From contig NW_023365696.1 in assembly GCF_000003815.2 (NCBI RefSeq), forward strand, positions 13,271-44,822: a stretch of 31,552 nucleotides of DNA, read 5' to 3'. Each line of letters opens with the position of its first letter. Positions within the stretch are counted from its first letter, which is position 1. The notes beneath the pieces are model-generated. The model did no database searches, was not told the origin of the DNA, and saw only the letters and a program-made list of their open reading frames with translations. Below are positions 12,601 to 27,100 of the stretch, in pieces. Source of the DNA: Branchiostoma floridae (taxonomy: Eukaryota > Chordata > Leptocardii > Amphioxiformes > Branchiostomatidae). The translations under genes and the position numbers were made by a program.

Positions 12601-15600
12601 TCCTAAAGCTCGCTCGATATGCCAGAAGCACCAGCGCCCATAAGAAAACTATAAATCAATACCCCCCCCCCCCCCAGTATAAGTGGTGTTGAATCGAAGC
12701 GTGGGGGATTAGAGTAATGGAGTTCTTCACGCCGCGATCGTTGCGTAACGTCAAATAAGTGTGATGGCGGCATCCAGGAAACGTCGTCATTAGAGACGGA
12801 GATAGTCGATAAGGTTTGTTGGGTAACTAGAGAAGCTTGCAGTAATCCATTCTGCCGTTGTTAGGCGGTAGATGTTTATGATTACACGGGTACGAAGGCC
12901 CATAGAACATTACTTATTACACGGGTACGAAGGCCCATAGAATATTATTTATTACACGGGTACGAAGGCCCATAGAACATAATGTATGATTACACGGGTA
13001 CGTACGAAAGCCCATAGAATATTATTATTATGTCGTGCGGTACGCAGGTAGCCTGAGTACCATCCGGGTAGTAGTTCGTTCCTATGTTCGCTCCTGCTAC
13101 CTGTCTACGGGGATCCCAGACGGAACAGAAGAGAAGCGACCGTATATATATGGTGTATAATAAATGTCAGAGCCAAAAGCGACTGTCTATAGTGTATAAC
13201 TAACGTCGGAGCGAACTTCTTTCCGGATGGTACCCAGGCTGGTACGAAGGCCCATAGAACATTATTTACGACGTGCAGATTGTGGCTGTGTATGTGGTTG
13301 CTCAATGTTTCACATTTTGGAAGTTTTGTACACTAACTGAATAGGAAATAAAAAGGCTGATAGAACATTATTTATGATTGCACGGGTAAGAAGGCCCATA
13401 GAACATTATTTATGGCGTGTGGTACGAAGGCCGATAGAACATTATCTATGATTGCACGGGTACGAAGGCCCATAGAACATTATTTATGGTGTGCGGTACG
13501 AAGGCCCATAGAACATTATTTACGGCGTGAGGAGTGGAATGATGAAGTCCGCCCTGCTCTGCTGATTTCCGGGCGCGCGTTACACAAGCTACAGGCGAAT
13601 TAAACACATTAATTTGGGAACCAGCAGACTAAGCATTTTCCTGTAACAGTAGATATAGGACTGTGTCGGGTACGGGAGCGGGAATTAAATCTGAAAACAG
13701 CTTTGCTTCACGAGAATAAGTGATATTAAGTTAGTAATCACGGGGTGTTATATGGAGCCGGGGAAATTGCTACTGCGTTAGTTTGTGTGTAACGTATAGC
13801 TGCTATCAGTTACTGCCTTTCAGTTCTTTTGCTTACAACGGTAATGTTTAAAGATTTACCGGGTAGTTTGATTTCCGACATTTTTGCGAGTCTACAAATT
13901 ATATATTTTATTCCACAAGCATTTATTACTGGATGTACTATGTATGTATGTATGTTATTATTAATCTCCAAGCAGATCCTACAATGGCATAAGATAGTAC
14001 CAAACTGGCCAAGGAGTATAGTTAGCCAAGAGGTGCCCATTTGCCATGTAGAATCTGCCTCCAGTCGGCTAGAACAAAGGCTATTAACATCCGATTGTTT
14101 CCCATTCAAACTATGCTTGAAGTGTAGGTGCTAATTGTCCTCCTTCCTGTTTGGTGTTAAATTCCAACTGGAGCATTTGCTGGTCACTGACTTAGTCGCT
14201 CGTAAAATCATTAGCACATGACAACAGGGAGGGGCAGCAACACCATTGTTGAATAGAAATGCTCCTCCCTGTTTCAGTGGAGGCAGATCCCCGGTAGCAA
14301 AACACACTCCTAAGCCGGCTTCACTCCTCTGCCAGCTTTTGATACTATCTTATGCTACCATAGGATCTGCTTGGAGATTATGTTATTATCATATATACTG
14401 TGTTTATTTGTTTGATTGTATTAATCACACAGTGATTGGGAGGGCAAAACAACCTTTACAAGTTGCCCTCCCTCACGTATGTAATAAAAATATATTTTCC
14501 CAGTTGCCAACTGATTGGAACAGGGGCTCAACTGTGAGGCCGCTACCAGTTGAGCTACAGGGACATCCCTACAATACATCATATAGCCCATATGAAAATG
14601 CATGCCACGTTATATGAAGCAAACTACTAATACCTGACATACATAGAGAAAGCTTGTAAAAGAGTAATAATTTTGGATGATGCGATTTCACGCTAGTCAT
14701 ATATAAAAGATTGTAGAATTATTGAATGAATGAAACACCTTTATTGTACATTTATGCTCCAACAAACTAAGTATAGGTCGTAGCGATAAGGCACAATTTC
14801 ATCTGCAGAGAATACTTTCATTTTTTGTACTTGTACATACTTGAATGTACTTGTACATACTTGAATGTATTAGCATACGTAGAGATGATAAGATACCTTT
14901 TTGTCAAAATTGTACCTTATCACTAGCGCTACGACCTGTACTTAGCTTGTTTGAGCACAAATGTACAATAAAGGTCATTCATTCATTATTCGCACTTAGA
15001 GTATGAGAGTTCTCAGTGGGAATAAGGATCCTCGGAGAAAATAGCATTTCCACCCTGCATCGATTCATTTATTTACAGGTAGATTTGAAGGGAATTAAAA
15101 GGTCGGGAACTTCTGATCCGAAATTCTGGCAGGGATGTAAGAGGACTTTGTAATGTAGTAAGTACGGCCCGCTGTGCGCTTATGTTATAAACAATTAACA
15201 CTGAGATCAGCGGCTTTCATTGGGCTTCTTTAAAACATTAAAGACAAATTGCATTATTTCTGATACAATTTAAGTTGAAATACTGTTTTTTTTGCATATG
15301 AAAGATATACCGGTACATGAAAGAGTAGCATTTTTTCTACAAATCGTCTTATGTAATTAAGGTAGGAGTGTGAGTTCCAGAATTGACAAAAATGATAAAG
15401 TCACCAGCATCATCAGGTCAGATTTGGGAGGAATTAAATGGTCGGGAACTTCTGATCCGGAACTCTGGCGGGGATGTGAGAGGACTTTGTAATGCCGTAA
15501 GTACCCGCCGCTGTGCGCTTATGTTATAAACTATTAACACTGAGATCAGCGGCTTTGATTGGGCTTCTTTAAAACATGAAAGACAAATTGCATTATTTCT

Positions 15601-17931
15601 GATTCGATAAGATTTGAAATATTGTTATTTTCATTACATATGAAATATCTACCGGTATGTGAGAGAGTGGTATTATGGTCCGATGTGTGCTTATGTTATA
15701 AACAATTTACACTGCGATCAACGGCTTTCATTGGGCTTCTTTAAAACATTAAAGACAATTTGCATTATTTCTGATAGGATGAGATTTGAAATACTGTAAC
15801 AGTTATTCTTATTACATATGAAATGTATTTTGGTCCGCCGTGCGCTTATGTTATAAACAATTTACGCTGCGATCAGCGGCTTTCTTTGGGCTTCTTTAAA
15901 ACATTAAAGACAAATTGCATTATTTCTGATACGATAAGATTTGAAATACTGTTATTTTCATTACATATGAAACATCTGCCGGTATTTGAAAGAGCAGCAT
16001 TTGTTTTACAAATCCTCTTATGAAATCAAGGTAAGAATGTGAGTTCTGCAATTGACAAACATTATGAAGTCAAGGGGCACCTAAATCCAATTTTAGTCGC
16101 TACGCTACAGCTTAAGGGTTGGTTCCCACTTGTTAAGAATATTCAAGCCTATGCTATATGAGCTCCGTGTTGACATTTTTGGCGTAAGTAAAGTTTGCAG
16201 AGAAACAAGCTGTATTTAACTACGATCCATCGCTGTAAAGCCTGGTTTGAACCACATAAAACGATTTTTGTCATCGCAAACGACTAAAAATGCCACTCGC
16301 AAGCAACTTGATACACGCACAAGAGTGAACAGGCCCCGAGCGATCTCCGTCTGGTAAAAAGGAGAGCTTCCATCTAACCAGCCATTGACAAACTTGTCGA
16401 TTTTCCTCAGCAAAAAATCGATAGGAATGTAGTTTGTATTGACATTTTTGGCTTAGGTAAAGTTTGTTGGAAGGAAGTTGTTTTTGCCTTTGATCCATCG
16501 CTGTATCGTACCAAATACAACGATTTTTTGTCATCCGCAAACGACAAAAAAAGGTAAAACGCTACTCACAAGCAACTTGATGCACGCACAAGAGTGAACG
16601 GGCCCGAAGCGATTTCCCTCTAGTGGTAATGAGACCTCACATCTAACCAGCCATTGACAGAGTTGTCGATTTCCCAGGAAAACATCAATAGGCATGTAGC
16701 ACCCGAAGCGGCGATGTCAGGGTTCAGGTACCGCAGCGAGTCCGTAATAGGAATGTAGCACCAGTTTCATATTGACATTTTTGGTTTAGGTAAATTTTGT
16801 TGGAAGGAAGTTGTTTTTGCCTTTGATCCATCGCTGTATCGTACCAAATACAACGATTTTTTTTTTCATCCGCAAACGACAAAAATCGTAAAACGCCAGT
16901 CACAAGCACTTGATATACTACAGTGCGCACAAGTGTAAACAGGCCCCGAGCGATCTCCGTCTGGTAAAAAGGAGGCCTCAAATCTAACCAGCCATTGACA
17001 GAGTTTTCGATTTTCCAGGAAAACATCAATAGGTATGTAGCACCCGAAGCGGCGATGTGAGGGTTCAGGTACCGCAGCGAGTCGGTAATAGGAATGTAGC
17101 ACCAGTTTCATATTGACATTTTTGGTTTAGGTAAAGTTTGTTGGAAGGAAGTTGTTTTTGCCTTTGATCCATCGCTGTATCGTACCAGAAACAACGATTT
17201 TTTTGTCATCCGCAAACGACAAAAATCGCAAAACGCCAGTCACAAGCTCTTGATATACTACAGTACGCGCAAGTGTAAACAGGCCCCGAGCGATCTCCGT
17301 CTAGTGGTAATGAGATCTCACATCTAACCAGCCATTGACAAACTTGTCGATTTTCCCAGGAAAACATCAATAACAATGTAGCACCCGAGGCGGTGATGTC
17401 AGGGTTCAGGTACCGCAGCGAGTCCGTAATGGGAACCCTGATTATCGGCAAACCTCCGGCGGTTTGGCGCGATCCATGGGAAATGTGACATTTTGACCGC
17501 CCCACTCAGAATCCGGCGCTAAACACGCGCTAACAGGAAATATCTACTTATGCTGTTCCGGTAAGGCCCCGGGGAACGTGGAGAGATGATGGTTTACTAC
17601 ATAACCACCGGAAGGTCTATTTACAGACGGTGAAGAGAGAAAGTGTGGTGTCAATATGTCACAGGCACTGGGAATAGATGGTGTTTTAATGCATAACTAC
17701 TGTAATGTCTTTATAAAGACGGTATAGAGGGAGTGGCGTGTGTCAGCATGTCACATGAGCTGGGAATACATGATTTTTACTATATAACTACTGTAATGTC
17801 TTTATAAAGACGGTATTATAGAGAGAGTGTGGTGTGTCAATATGTCACTTGAGCCGCGAATAGAGTGAAAGAGAGAGTGTGTGTGTGTGTGTGTGTGTGA
17901 GAGAGAATGTGTGTGTGAGAGAGAGAGAGAA

Positions 17932-17964
<33 letters not shown>

Positions 17965-18015
17965 ATGGTTTGTCAGTATGTCACGAGAGAGAGTGTGTGT
18001 GTGTGTGAGAGAGAA

Positions 18016-18051
<36 letters not shown>

Positions 18052-18099
18052 GTTTGTCAGTATGTCACGAGAGAGTGTGTGTGTGTGTGTGAGAGAGAA

Positions 18100-18130
<31 letters not shown>

Positions 18131-21100
18131 ATGGTTTGTCAGTATGTCACGAGAGAGTGATTGTGTCAGCACTCGGAATAGATGATGTTTTAGTACATAA
18201 CTACTGTAATGTCTTTATAACGACGGTGGAGAGAGTGTGTGTCAATGTGTCACATTAGCTGTGGGAATAGATGATGTTTTACTATGCNNNNNNNNNNNNN
18301 NNNNNNNNNNNNNNNNNNNNNNNNNNNNNNNNNNNNNNNNNNNNNNNNNNNNNNNNNNNNNNNNNNNNNNNNNNNNNNNNNNNNNNNNNNNNNNNNNNNN
18401 NNNNNNNNNNNNNNNNNNNNNNNNNNNNNNNNNNNNNNNNNNNNNNNNNNNNNNNNNNNNNNNNNNNNNNNNNNNNNNNNNNNNNNNNNNNNNNNNNNNN
18501 NNNNNNNNNNNNNNNNNNNNNNNNNNNNNNNNNNNNNNNNNNNNNNNNNNNNNNNNNNNNTCTGTCTAATATGTATCGTTTTCCTGCAACTCTGGAGCTA
18601 ATAGACGCTAGAATTCATACGGACCTCTTACGGACTTGAATATATCCGCACGTGTGAGCCCACCTTTAGGTCACTCAGTAGGGTCACAACCTCCAGTGAA
18701 AAGGAAGTGTTAGCAGCCCGCGCACGACTCTCTCTGTCTGTTTGGCTCCGCTGCTACAAGTTTTAGCACTGGAGGTCAGGACCTGTGCGCACCTCAGGAA
18801 AACAGCTCATTTGCCTTTCAGGCATTATTTCAGGCTTAAAAAAAATAACACACACAATTCAAAACAAATCGTTCTTTATCTATGAAATTCATTGGGAAGT
18901 CACAGCGTAGTCGCAGCCACTAGTGAAAAGGAAGTGTTAGCAGCCAGCTCACGACTTGTTTTGTCGGTTTGGCTCCGCTGCTACAAGTTTTAACACGGGA
19001 GGTCGTGACCTCAGCGCACCTCAGGAAAATCAGCTCAAGTCTGGATTTTCCATTTCAGTGACTCTGGAGTCTGATCAAAGGAGGGCGGTCAAAATGTCAG
19101 CTTATATGTACATGGATTCCTCACGCTCTCTGGAGACTCGTAATCATGTCCATGATCGTGTGTGCAATATTTGCATCGCATTATATAACCAATGAAACTG
19201 CCTTTTGACGTAACACGCCTGGTGTGTGCTGAACAGTACAAGCTGCATACCCGGTCAAAATGTCAGCTTACACGTACATGGATTCAACACGCTCTCGAGA
19301 GACTCGTGATCACGATCATGGTCGTGTAACCACGGNNNNNNNNNNNNNNNNNNNNNNNNNNNNNNNNNNNNNNNNNNNNNNNNNNNNNNNNNNNNNNNNN
19401 NNNNNNNNNNNNNNNNNNNNNNNNNNNNNNNNNNNTCAAATCCAGACAGATATTGAATATTTCCAAAGGAAGACATTGCGACGCAGCACTAAGGCGGTAA
19501 TGTATGGTTATCATTACCAGTAAGCGCGGCTTCTTCCCAGGTAGAACTGATTGACCTGCAGGGCTTTGCGTGCGCTGCCAGGGACCCGTACAAGAGCCGA
19601 TTGCGAAAAAAAATCGATGTTCCTTGAAGTATATAGATAAGACCCACGGAGCTTGATGAGACCACCGTTCTACTTCACGGCGATCGCACTGCGTCCTCGC
19701 CGTGACCTCGCTGTGACCAAACTTCGATTTGTTAAACCATTGACTTCATAACTGGAATGTTATGCATGACTGAAAAGACAATGGAAATACAACGCGTAAA
19801 AAAAGTTTATTTGTATCTATGAAATTCGTTGAGCGATCTGCCAAATTTTAGGTCGCATCTCGGTCGTCGCCCTCAAGTTATCAACGGTTCAACGCAAGGC
19901 AGAATTGTCAAAATGTCACGATCAGAACGCATATTCCACCTGGTTTATGGAGATTCACTGATATCATGCAAGGTGTAAATGTATGACTGAAAATGCAACA
20001 CAAAGTTTCATTTGTGGAATGGGGTGTATGAGATTTACTTATCAACAATACAAGCAAGACGGAACTGTCAAAATGTCACAAAAGTCACCATCAGAACATA
20101 TATCCCTCCTGTTCAATGTAGATCCACTGTCGGATAATCATGCAAACTGAAAATGTATGAATAAAAAGAAAAAAAGAAATACAAAGTGTAACAAAGGTTC
20201 AATTGTGGAATGAGATTTGCTTATCAACGATTCAGAGCAAGACGAAATTGTCACAATGTCGCGATCAGAGCGCATATTTCTCCAGTTCTCCATATTTCGA
20301 TGCAGATCCGCTGATATCAAGAAAAATGTAAATGTATGACTGAAAATGCTATAACGCCATGTTGTAGAACGTAAAGGTTCGTTTTTGGAATGTAGTGAAT
20401 AGAATTTACTCATCAACGGTACAAACAAGACGGAACTATCAACATGTCACAAAAGTCACCATCCGAGCGAAAATTTCTCCTGTTCGATGTAGATCCATGA
20501 TAATCACGCTACAGCAGGTAATCTCACACACTACCCGCCCAGGAGCCGGCCTCTGTGACATTCCCGCCCCTGTCTGCATTAATTAAATTCCGGTAGGAAG
20601 CAGCTTTGAGCTCTGAAGGACCCTAACACTCACGGAAAGCCGTCCGCACTACTCAGGATTGGCCCCTCCGGCGAACCCTGCCACCCGTGCCGACCTCACC
20701 GTCTGTTTGTCATGCAGCTCAACAGCTACGCAGGAAGTTCAACGGCATGGGAAATGTTTTATAGACTTTCCAACTACTTTCCTATATCCTTGAACGTTTT
20801 TTTTTTCCAAAGAACAAAAAGGAAAAAAATCTTGGGGAACCATCCAACAGAATGAGGATTTTCACGTGGTGGACGCGGGAGACGTTTAATAGACTTTCAA
20901 AATATTACCGTGACGCTAGATCCGTGAATATTTTTTCAAACAGCAAAAATAAAAAGGAAACCGTCTGTCATCTTTCTCAGGGCAATTCTGACAGGTTCAC
21001 ATTGTACGTCGGTAAAATTAAAGCTGTAGTTGTGTAAAAAAAAAGTCTCTTTAATTATTACTCTAGGCTTAATATGCAGCAGAGCAGGTGCGAAGGTATA

Positions 21101-24100
21101 TATGCAGCTGGGCATGAATAGATGCGAACCTTCCTGACATTATTAGAAGGGTGAAGCTACGCCAGAGATGGCCCTAGGGCGACGCTTGTCACCTCCGGGC
21201 TTTGCCAGTGTCTGTATGCCATGCAACACCAAAGCTACGTCAACATCTTCAGAGAAGATTTCCAAATGTAACACTAGATGCAGCTGTGTTAACCTGGTAC
21301 CCATTCTACCGTGGAGTTAAGACACTACGGTGGATTGGTCAGTCCCCCTTCGGGAAAGAAGAATCTTTTTGCCGCCGAGGTAATCTTTCGTGCCCGGTAG
21401 TATGATTTTGTGGCGGGCTCCCACTGGGCAAATCTCCTACCACGTGAAAATCCCACCGGGTGTAAACGATCCCCCCGGCGGGAGAGAGCTTCATCTACCC
21501 CGTAGGGAGCCTGCATTAGCTACGGTAGGCCAAGCCTTCTCACGACTAGCCTGGATTTCTGGCTAGTCAGCTAGCTGCGTAGGCAAGGAAGAGGACTTCC
21601 TAACTAGCCTCTACCAGGCCTTCCTATGGGGGTGCGGGGATCGTAGAATTTGGGCAAAAAAATCGAGATATTGGCCAGGGGAGTCAGTCCAAGTGTAGGT
21701 TCAGACAGCTGCGTGGCCGACCAACTACTCTGGTAGCAAAATTTCCCTGGCAAATAATTCTCCCTATAAATGTAATAGCCAGTGTAGTCAGTCTGGTAGA
21801 GACTATTGATTCCCTAGCATTGTTAGAAGGATGAAGCTACTAAAGTGTAGTGTATTCGTGTAGTAAATACTGCAGCAAAGTGGGCGGATTTGCGTACACG
21901 CTACGCTGGGGTTTCCAGCCCGACAAAAGTCTTTATAGCCCCCTAGGGACCTCCTAAATACGATTCAATACACGATATAATAACTAGGTGTGCTGAAATA
22001 ACCCAGATGAGTGAATGCCTGCGTTGTATCACAGGAACGGATCTGTTTGGCGAAGTTTTCCCCATTCCTGTCGCTGTAGATAGGCCGGTGATGTATAACA
22101 GCAAATCGCCCACTCTGCAGAATTGCGCGCCGGCATTGTGCAGGTCTGTGTCTCCGCCGGGACCGCAATCTGACCGGAAATCTCTCACGGCGGCAGCTTC
22201 ATCACGCGACGGTCTGTCTCCCGTCCGGGGGACAATAAGAACGGCTCCGTATCACACTTCGACCTAACCTGGGTACCATCCGCAAAGTAGTTCGTTCTGG
22301 CGTTAATTATGCACTATATACAGGCGCTGATTTGTCGCTACCTACACATGAGATAATTAAGAAATGGGTTCAAGCGTTCTTTCGAACAGGCGTTTAAATA
22401 CCTGAAAAGCCCCCCGTCCGCTCGCGGGAGGGCCTGTTGTCATCGAACGGGCGCTCTAGAACCCATTCCTTAATTCGCTCATTAACTGACGTTGCCACCA
22501 AACGGTTTGCATGTTCAGGTCTCCAGACGGGTATCAGAAGCGTGTGATAGTGATAGGCGTGAACTACTATCCGGATGGTACCCAGGCTAGCCTCGACCCG
22601 AATCTCCTACCAATCAATAACTCGTAATGAGTTCCAAAGAAAGTAGTTCGCCTCGGCGTTTATCATACACTATATACAGTCGATTCTCTGCTGTTCCGTC
22701 TGGGATCCTTGACCATTTTAACGTCTGTAACCGTCAAATTTCGGACTTGGGCGCTGATTGGCCCCTACACATGAACTAATTAGTTTCGGGTGTTGGAACG
22801 CCTGTTCAAACGATCGCTTGAACCCATTCCTTAATTCGCTCACGTGTAGAGACCAATCAGCGCCATCGTCCAAAATCTGGATGATTCCAGACATTAAGTT
22901 GGTCAAAGATCCCAGACGCAACATCAGAGAAGCGACAGATAATGAATGTCAGAGCGAGAAGTGACCGACTGTATATAGTAACGCCGGATCTAACTACTTT
23001 CCGGATGGAACCCAAGCTAGGATACAATACGAACCGCTCCGCATGGCACCTCGACCCGAATCTCCCAACAATCAATAACTCGTAATGAGCTCCAAGGAAA
23101 GTTGTTTTGCGAATTTCACCGGAATCCTCTCACGGCGGGAGCTACACAACAAGACGGTTTGTCTCCCGTCCGGAGCTACAATACGAATGGCTCCATATCG
23201 CACTTCCACCCGAATCTCGAAATAAAATACCAGAGCTACACAGGACGTAAACGGCATGAGAGAAGACTTTTCCAAATATAACACTAGATGCAGTTGGGTT
23301 AACCTGGTATCCAGTCTACCGTGAATTAACAAGGCTCCCTTCGGGATAGGAGAAACTTTCTCCCGCCGGAGTAATCTTTCCCACCCGGTAGCTAGTAGAA
23401 GTTTTGCACGGTGGGAATTAAACTACCGTGGATTATTGGCCAGGCCTCTTTCGGGGTAGGGGACTATTTCTGCCGCCAGGGTTACCTTTCGCACCCGGTA
23501 GTAGTTTTGTACGCCAACATTGTACAGGTCTATGTCGCCACTACATCACACGGCAGTCTGTTTCTCGTCCTGGCTACAATATGAACCGCTCCGTGTCGCA
23601 CCTCGACCCGAATCTCCCACCAATCAATAACACGTAATGAGCTCCCAGGAAAGTAGTTTTGCGAATTTCACGCCTGCAGTTTTTCTCCTACTGTAAGAGC
23701 TGGCTGCAATCTTCTCCGCCACAAAAGGTTATGAGAATCCATCAACCTCCGACAGAGCAGAGATACGCAGTTTACCGTTTGCGGGGAGAGATCCGCAGAT
23801 GGAGATAGTTTCTTTGTTCTCTTATCGTTTGACGGGAAATTGAATGGTTAATGGAGTAATTCATCACGCGGGGCGGGGGGGGGGGGGCGTCAGGAGATGT
23901 CACGGCGCGAAACGTCAAACTACTGTTAATTAGCTCGGAGAGGAATTATGACTACCTTGATAAACATTCAACTGCAAAATTGTCAACTACACATATCCCT
24001 ACATCAATCTGTTCGTGTAGAAACTTGCAATGCTTAATGTACTTGTGTACATAGGGTAGCGAATGTATCTTCCTTAGAGCCAATTATGACTAGCTTAATA

Positions 24101-27100
24101 CACATTTAAAGTGTCAGATGCACATGTCCCTACATCGGTCTACAACTAGTAGTAGAAGGAGCTTTCGACTGTTCGTTGAGAACCTTGCAATGCATAAAAT
24201 ATTCTAGTGTGATACTAATGGAGATCTCGATTAAACCAACAAGCACATAGCGAATGTTTTTTTTTTCAGAGCGAATTATGACTACCTTAATAAACATTCA
24301 AAGTGTCACATGCATATGTTCCAACGTTAGTCTTGAAGCAACTTACATTCATTGGTTTAGACCCTTGCAATCCAAAATGTACTTGTGTACATGGCGCGAA
24401 ACGTCAAACTACTTCTGTTAATTAGCTCGGAGCGGAGATATGACTACCTTAATAAACATTCAAATTGTCAGATGCACATGTCCCTACATCGGTCTAGAAA
24501 TAGAAGTAGAAGGAGCTTTCGACTGTTCGTGGAGACCCTTGCAGTGCATAATGTACTTGTGTACACGGCGCTAAACGTCAAACTACTGCTGTTAATTAGC
24601 TTGGAGCGGAGGTATGACTACCTTAATAAACATTCAGAGTGTCAGAAGCACATGTCCCTACATCGGTCTAGAACTAGTAGTAGTGGGACCTTCGACTGTT
24701 CGTTGAGACCATTGCTATGCCTAATATTCTTGTGTGACACTAATGGAGATCTCGATAAAACTAACAAGCACATAGCGAATGTATCTTTTTCTGAGCGAAT
24801 TATGACTACCTTAATAAACATTCAAAGTGTCACATGCATATGTCCCCACGTCAGTCTTGAAGCAACTTACATTCATTGGTTTAGAACCTTGCAATCCAAA
24901 ATGTACGTGTGTACATGGCGCGAAACGTCAAACTACTTCTGTTAATTAGCTCGGAGCGGAATTGTGACTACCTTAATAAACACTTAAAGTGTCAGATACA
25001 CATGTCCCTACATCGGTCTAGAAATAGTAGTAGAAGGAGCTTTCGACTGTTCGTTGAGACCCTTGCAATGCATGATGTGCCTGTGTACACGACGTTAAAT
25101 GTCAAACCAATATATACATACATGTTATTTACACTAATTGAGATCTCAATCAAAGAAGCAAGCAAGCACATAGGGCAGCGAATGTATCTTCTTCAGCTGC
25201 CTGGATTGGAATTGTGACTACTTTGATAAGAATTAAAGGGATCAATTGTACATATTCCTACTTAGGTCTAGAGGAAACTTTCGCTCAGACCCTTGTAGTC
25301 CCTAGCGGCACATAGAGCCGCAAATGTAGTTCTTCAGTTGCAGGGTACATATTTACAAGGAGTGGTTGCTAACACTTCCTCTTTGATGCGCTTGGTATTT
25401 CTTCTTAAACACGAAACCCCATTTTTACGGCCCTCCGAAAGACAGGTGCAGCCCCAACCCAGATACCCTACCCAGACACATGAGGGGCTTGATGATTTTT
25501 GGATAAGGCACATGCGTTTTGTTTAATGATTTTTATTGACATGTTGTATGTGTGTATGTTGTAAACTGTATGTGTCCAAGTATTATGTGTATTACTCCTG
25601 GAAGATTAGTTGTTGCATTGATATGTTAACAACGAAAGGAGTCAATGAACAATAAACAATAAACAATAAACCCAGGATTGAATCGGAGTTTCCCAGTTAC
25701 CATCTAATTGGAACCAGAAGTTCAACTGTGAGGCTGCTACCAGTTGAGCTACAGGGACAGCCCTATCCATATCCAAGACGCTATGAAAAATATTAGAAGA
25801 ATCTGCCATTATTTGATGCCAATTTATCTGATATCGGCTGCTACCAACTGAGCTACAGTGAAGCGACTGTTATGAAATATCCTGCGGTCCTTCCCAAGAA
25901 ATATTGCTCCATAAAAACACAATTACTCCACAGGAATTAAAGCTTCCTTTTCCTCCCAGAACTAATCAAAACTCCGTCGAGCCAATTTTTCTGCACACCG
26001 CGAGGAAAGAGATCGACACGAAATGACTGTTGACGTTTCTAATTTCCACCGATCTCCGTTTGAAGTGGTGAAGCCATCACTAATGCGGCTACAGATGGCG
26101 CGACATGTGGGTAAATAAACACGGACCCAGTAAAGTAACAGCTGTCTGCCTGTAGACTTCACCATCGTGATAGTCCAGGTGACCGGTGCAAAACGTAGCT
26201 ATAATTCTGAAAATGTGGTAAAATCATGAATATTGGTATGATATCTTATGTTTTATTTTATTTTTCATGCAGGGTTAAACACACTCAGTGCTTACGACAT
26301 TGACTTCCAGGCGTGCTCTGTAAAAGAATCTTATGATGAATCTTGAGTATGTATTGAACATTTTCAAGGATGGAGCCAATTCAAAATGCTTGTTTCTTAG
26401 CAACGGTTGCTTGGTAACCGATTTCCCCAGCAAATAGCTACAAATGCCGGGGAGCTTATTTCCCGACCTTTATTTAACCTTGATACATGCATCTTTGGCC
26501 TGAGCCATTTTCGAGACTTTAAGGCTGGGGGAGGTTAAAGGTCTTTGCTTCTTAATAGTACACACAGTAATTTACAAGTTCACATTCCATAATCACTTTC
26601 TAAATATTCAACATAATATAAGTCCATCTTTACATAGTCATCATCATCATCATTCAGTCAGTCCGTAGTTGAATAATTTCTCGTCACACAATGTTCCTAA
26701 GACTAAAGATTGAAGCCGCCTGCCTCAAGTTCATCCTCAGACTATTCAACAGAACTGTGCCTTAGTACATGAGTGGGATATAGATCTCCTACAGTGTAGG
26801 CGATGCAGCTTGTTCTGTATGCTCCTCCCGTGCAATGTTGTTGTTGTGCATGTGAATGCAACCAAACAAATAGATAAATAGAAATAGATAGAGTAACGAT
26901 TGAAGGCACCTTTCTCAAGTTCTACCCGATACTATTCTATAGAACTGTACCTGAATAGGATAAAGATCTCATACAGTGTAGGAGCTGCAGCTTGTTTTGT
27001 ATGCTCCCCCGTGCGCTGTTGTTGTTGCGCATAGATAGATAGAGTTTACTTAACTATTGAACGTGCCTTCTTCAAGTTCTGCCTGATACTATTCCACAGA

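Larger units (their letters stand above)
21255..23690. repeat. Mosaic of dispersed and duplicated repeats
   Basis: The segment AACACTAGATGCAG...TTAACCTGGTA with CTTTCG.(G/C)CCCGGTAG is found near 21270-21405 and 23279-23500. A second segment (ATACGAA..GCTCC...CGACCCGAATCTC and CAATCAATAACTCGTAATGA) recurs near 22600, 23030, 23160 and 23575. TIR elements listed separately are interspersed. No gene is supported. Confidence 0.75.

Noticed and set aside
11448-13530. Possible CRISPR array
   Set aside because: The regularly repeated units are contiguous minisatellites without unique spacers, in an animal genome.
14499-14570. Functional tRNA gene
   Set aside because: The A-box is good but no acceptor stem or anticodon stem pairs properly, and it has a near-identical diverged copy elsewhere, as expected of a SINE.
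17879-18258. Open frames of Val/Cys and Arg/Glu repeats
   Set aside because: They are translations of GT and GA microsatellites.
24385-24945. The longest ATG-initiated uninterrupted open frame in the right half (186 residues, + strand)
   Set aside because: It is made of tandem-array units, repeats the same peptide with drift (KLLLLISSERRYDYLNKH), lacks any domain and lies inside intron 1.
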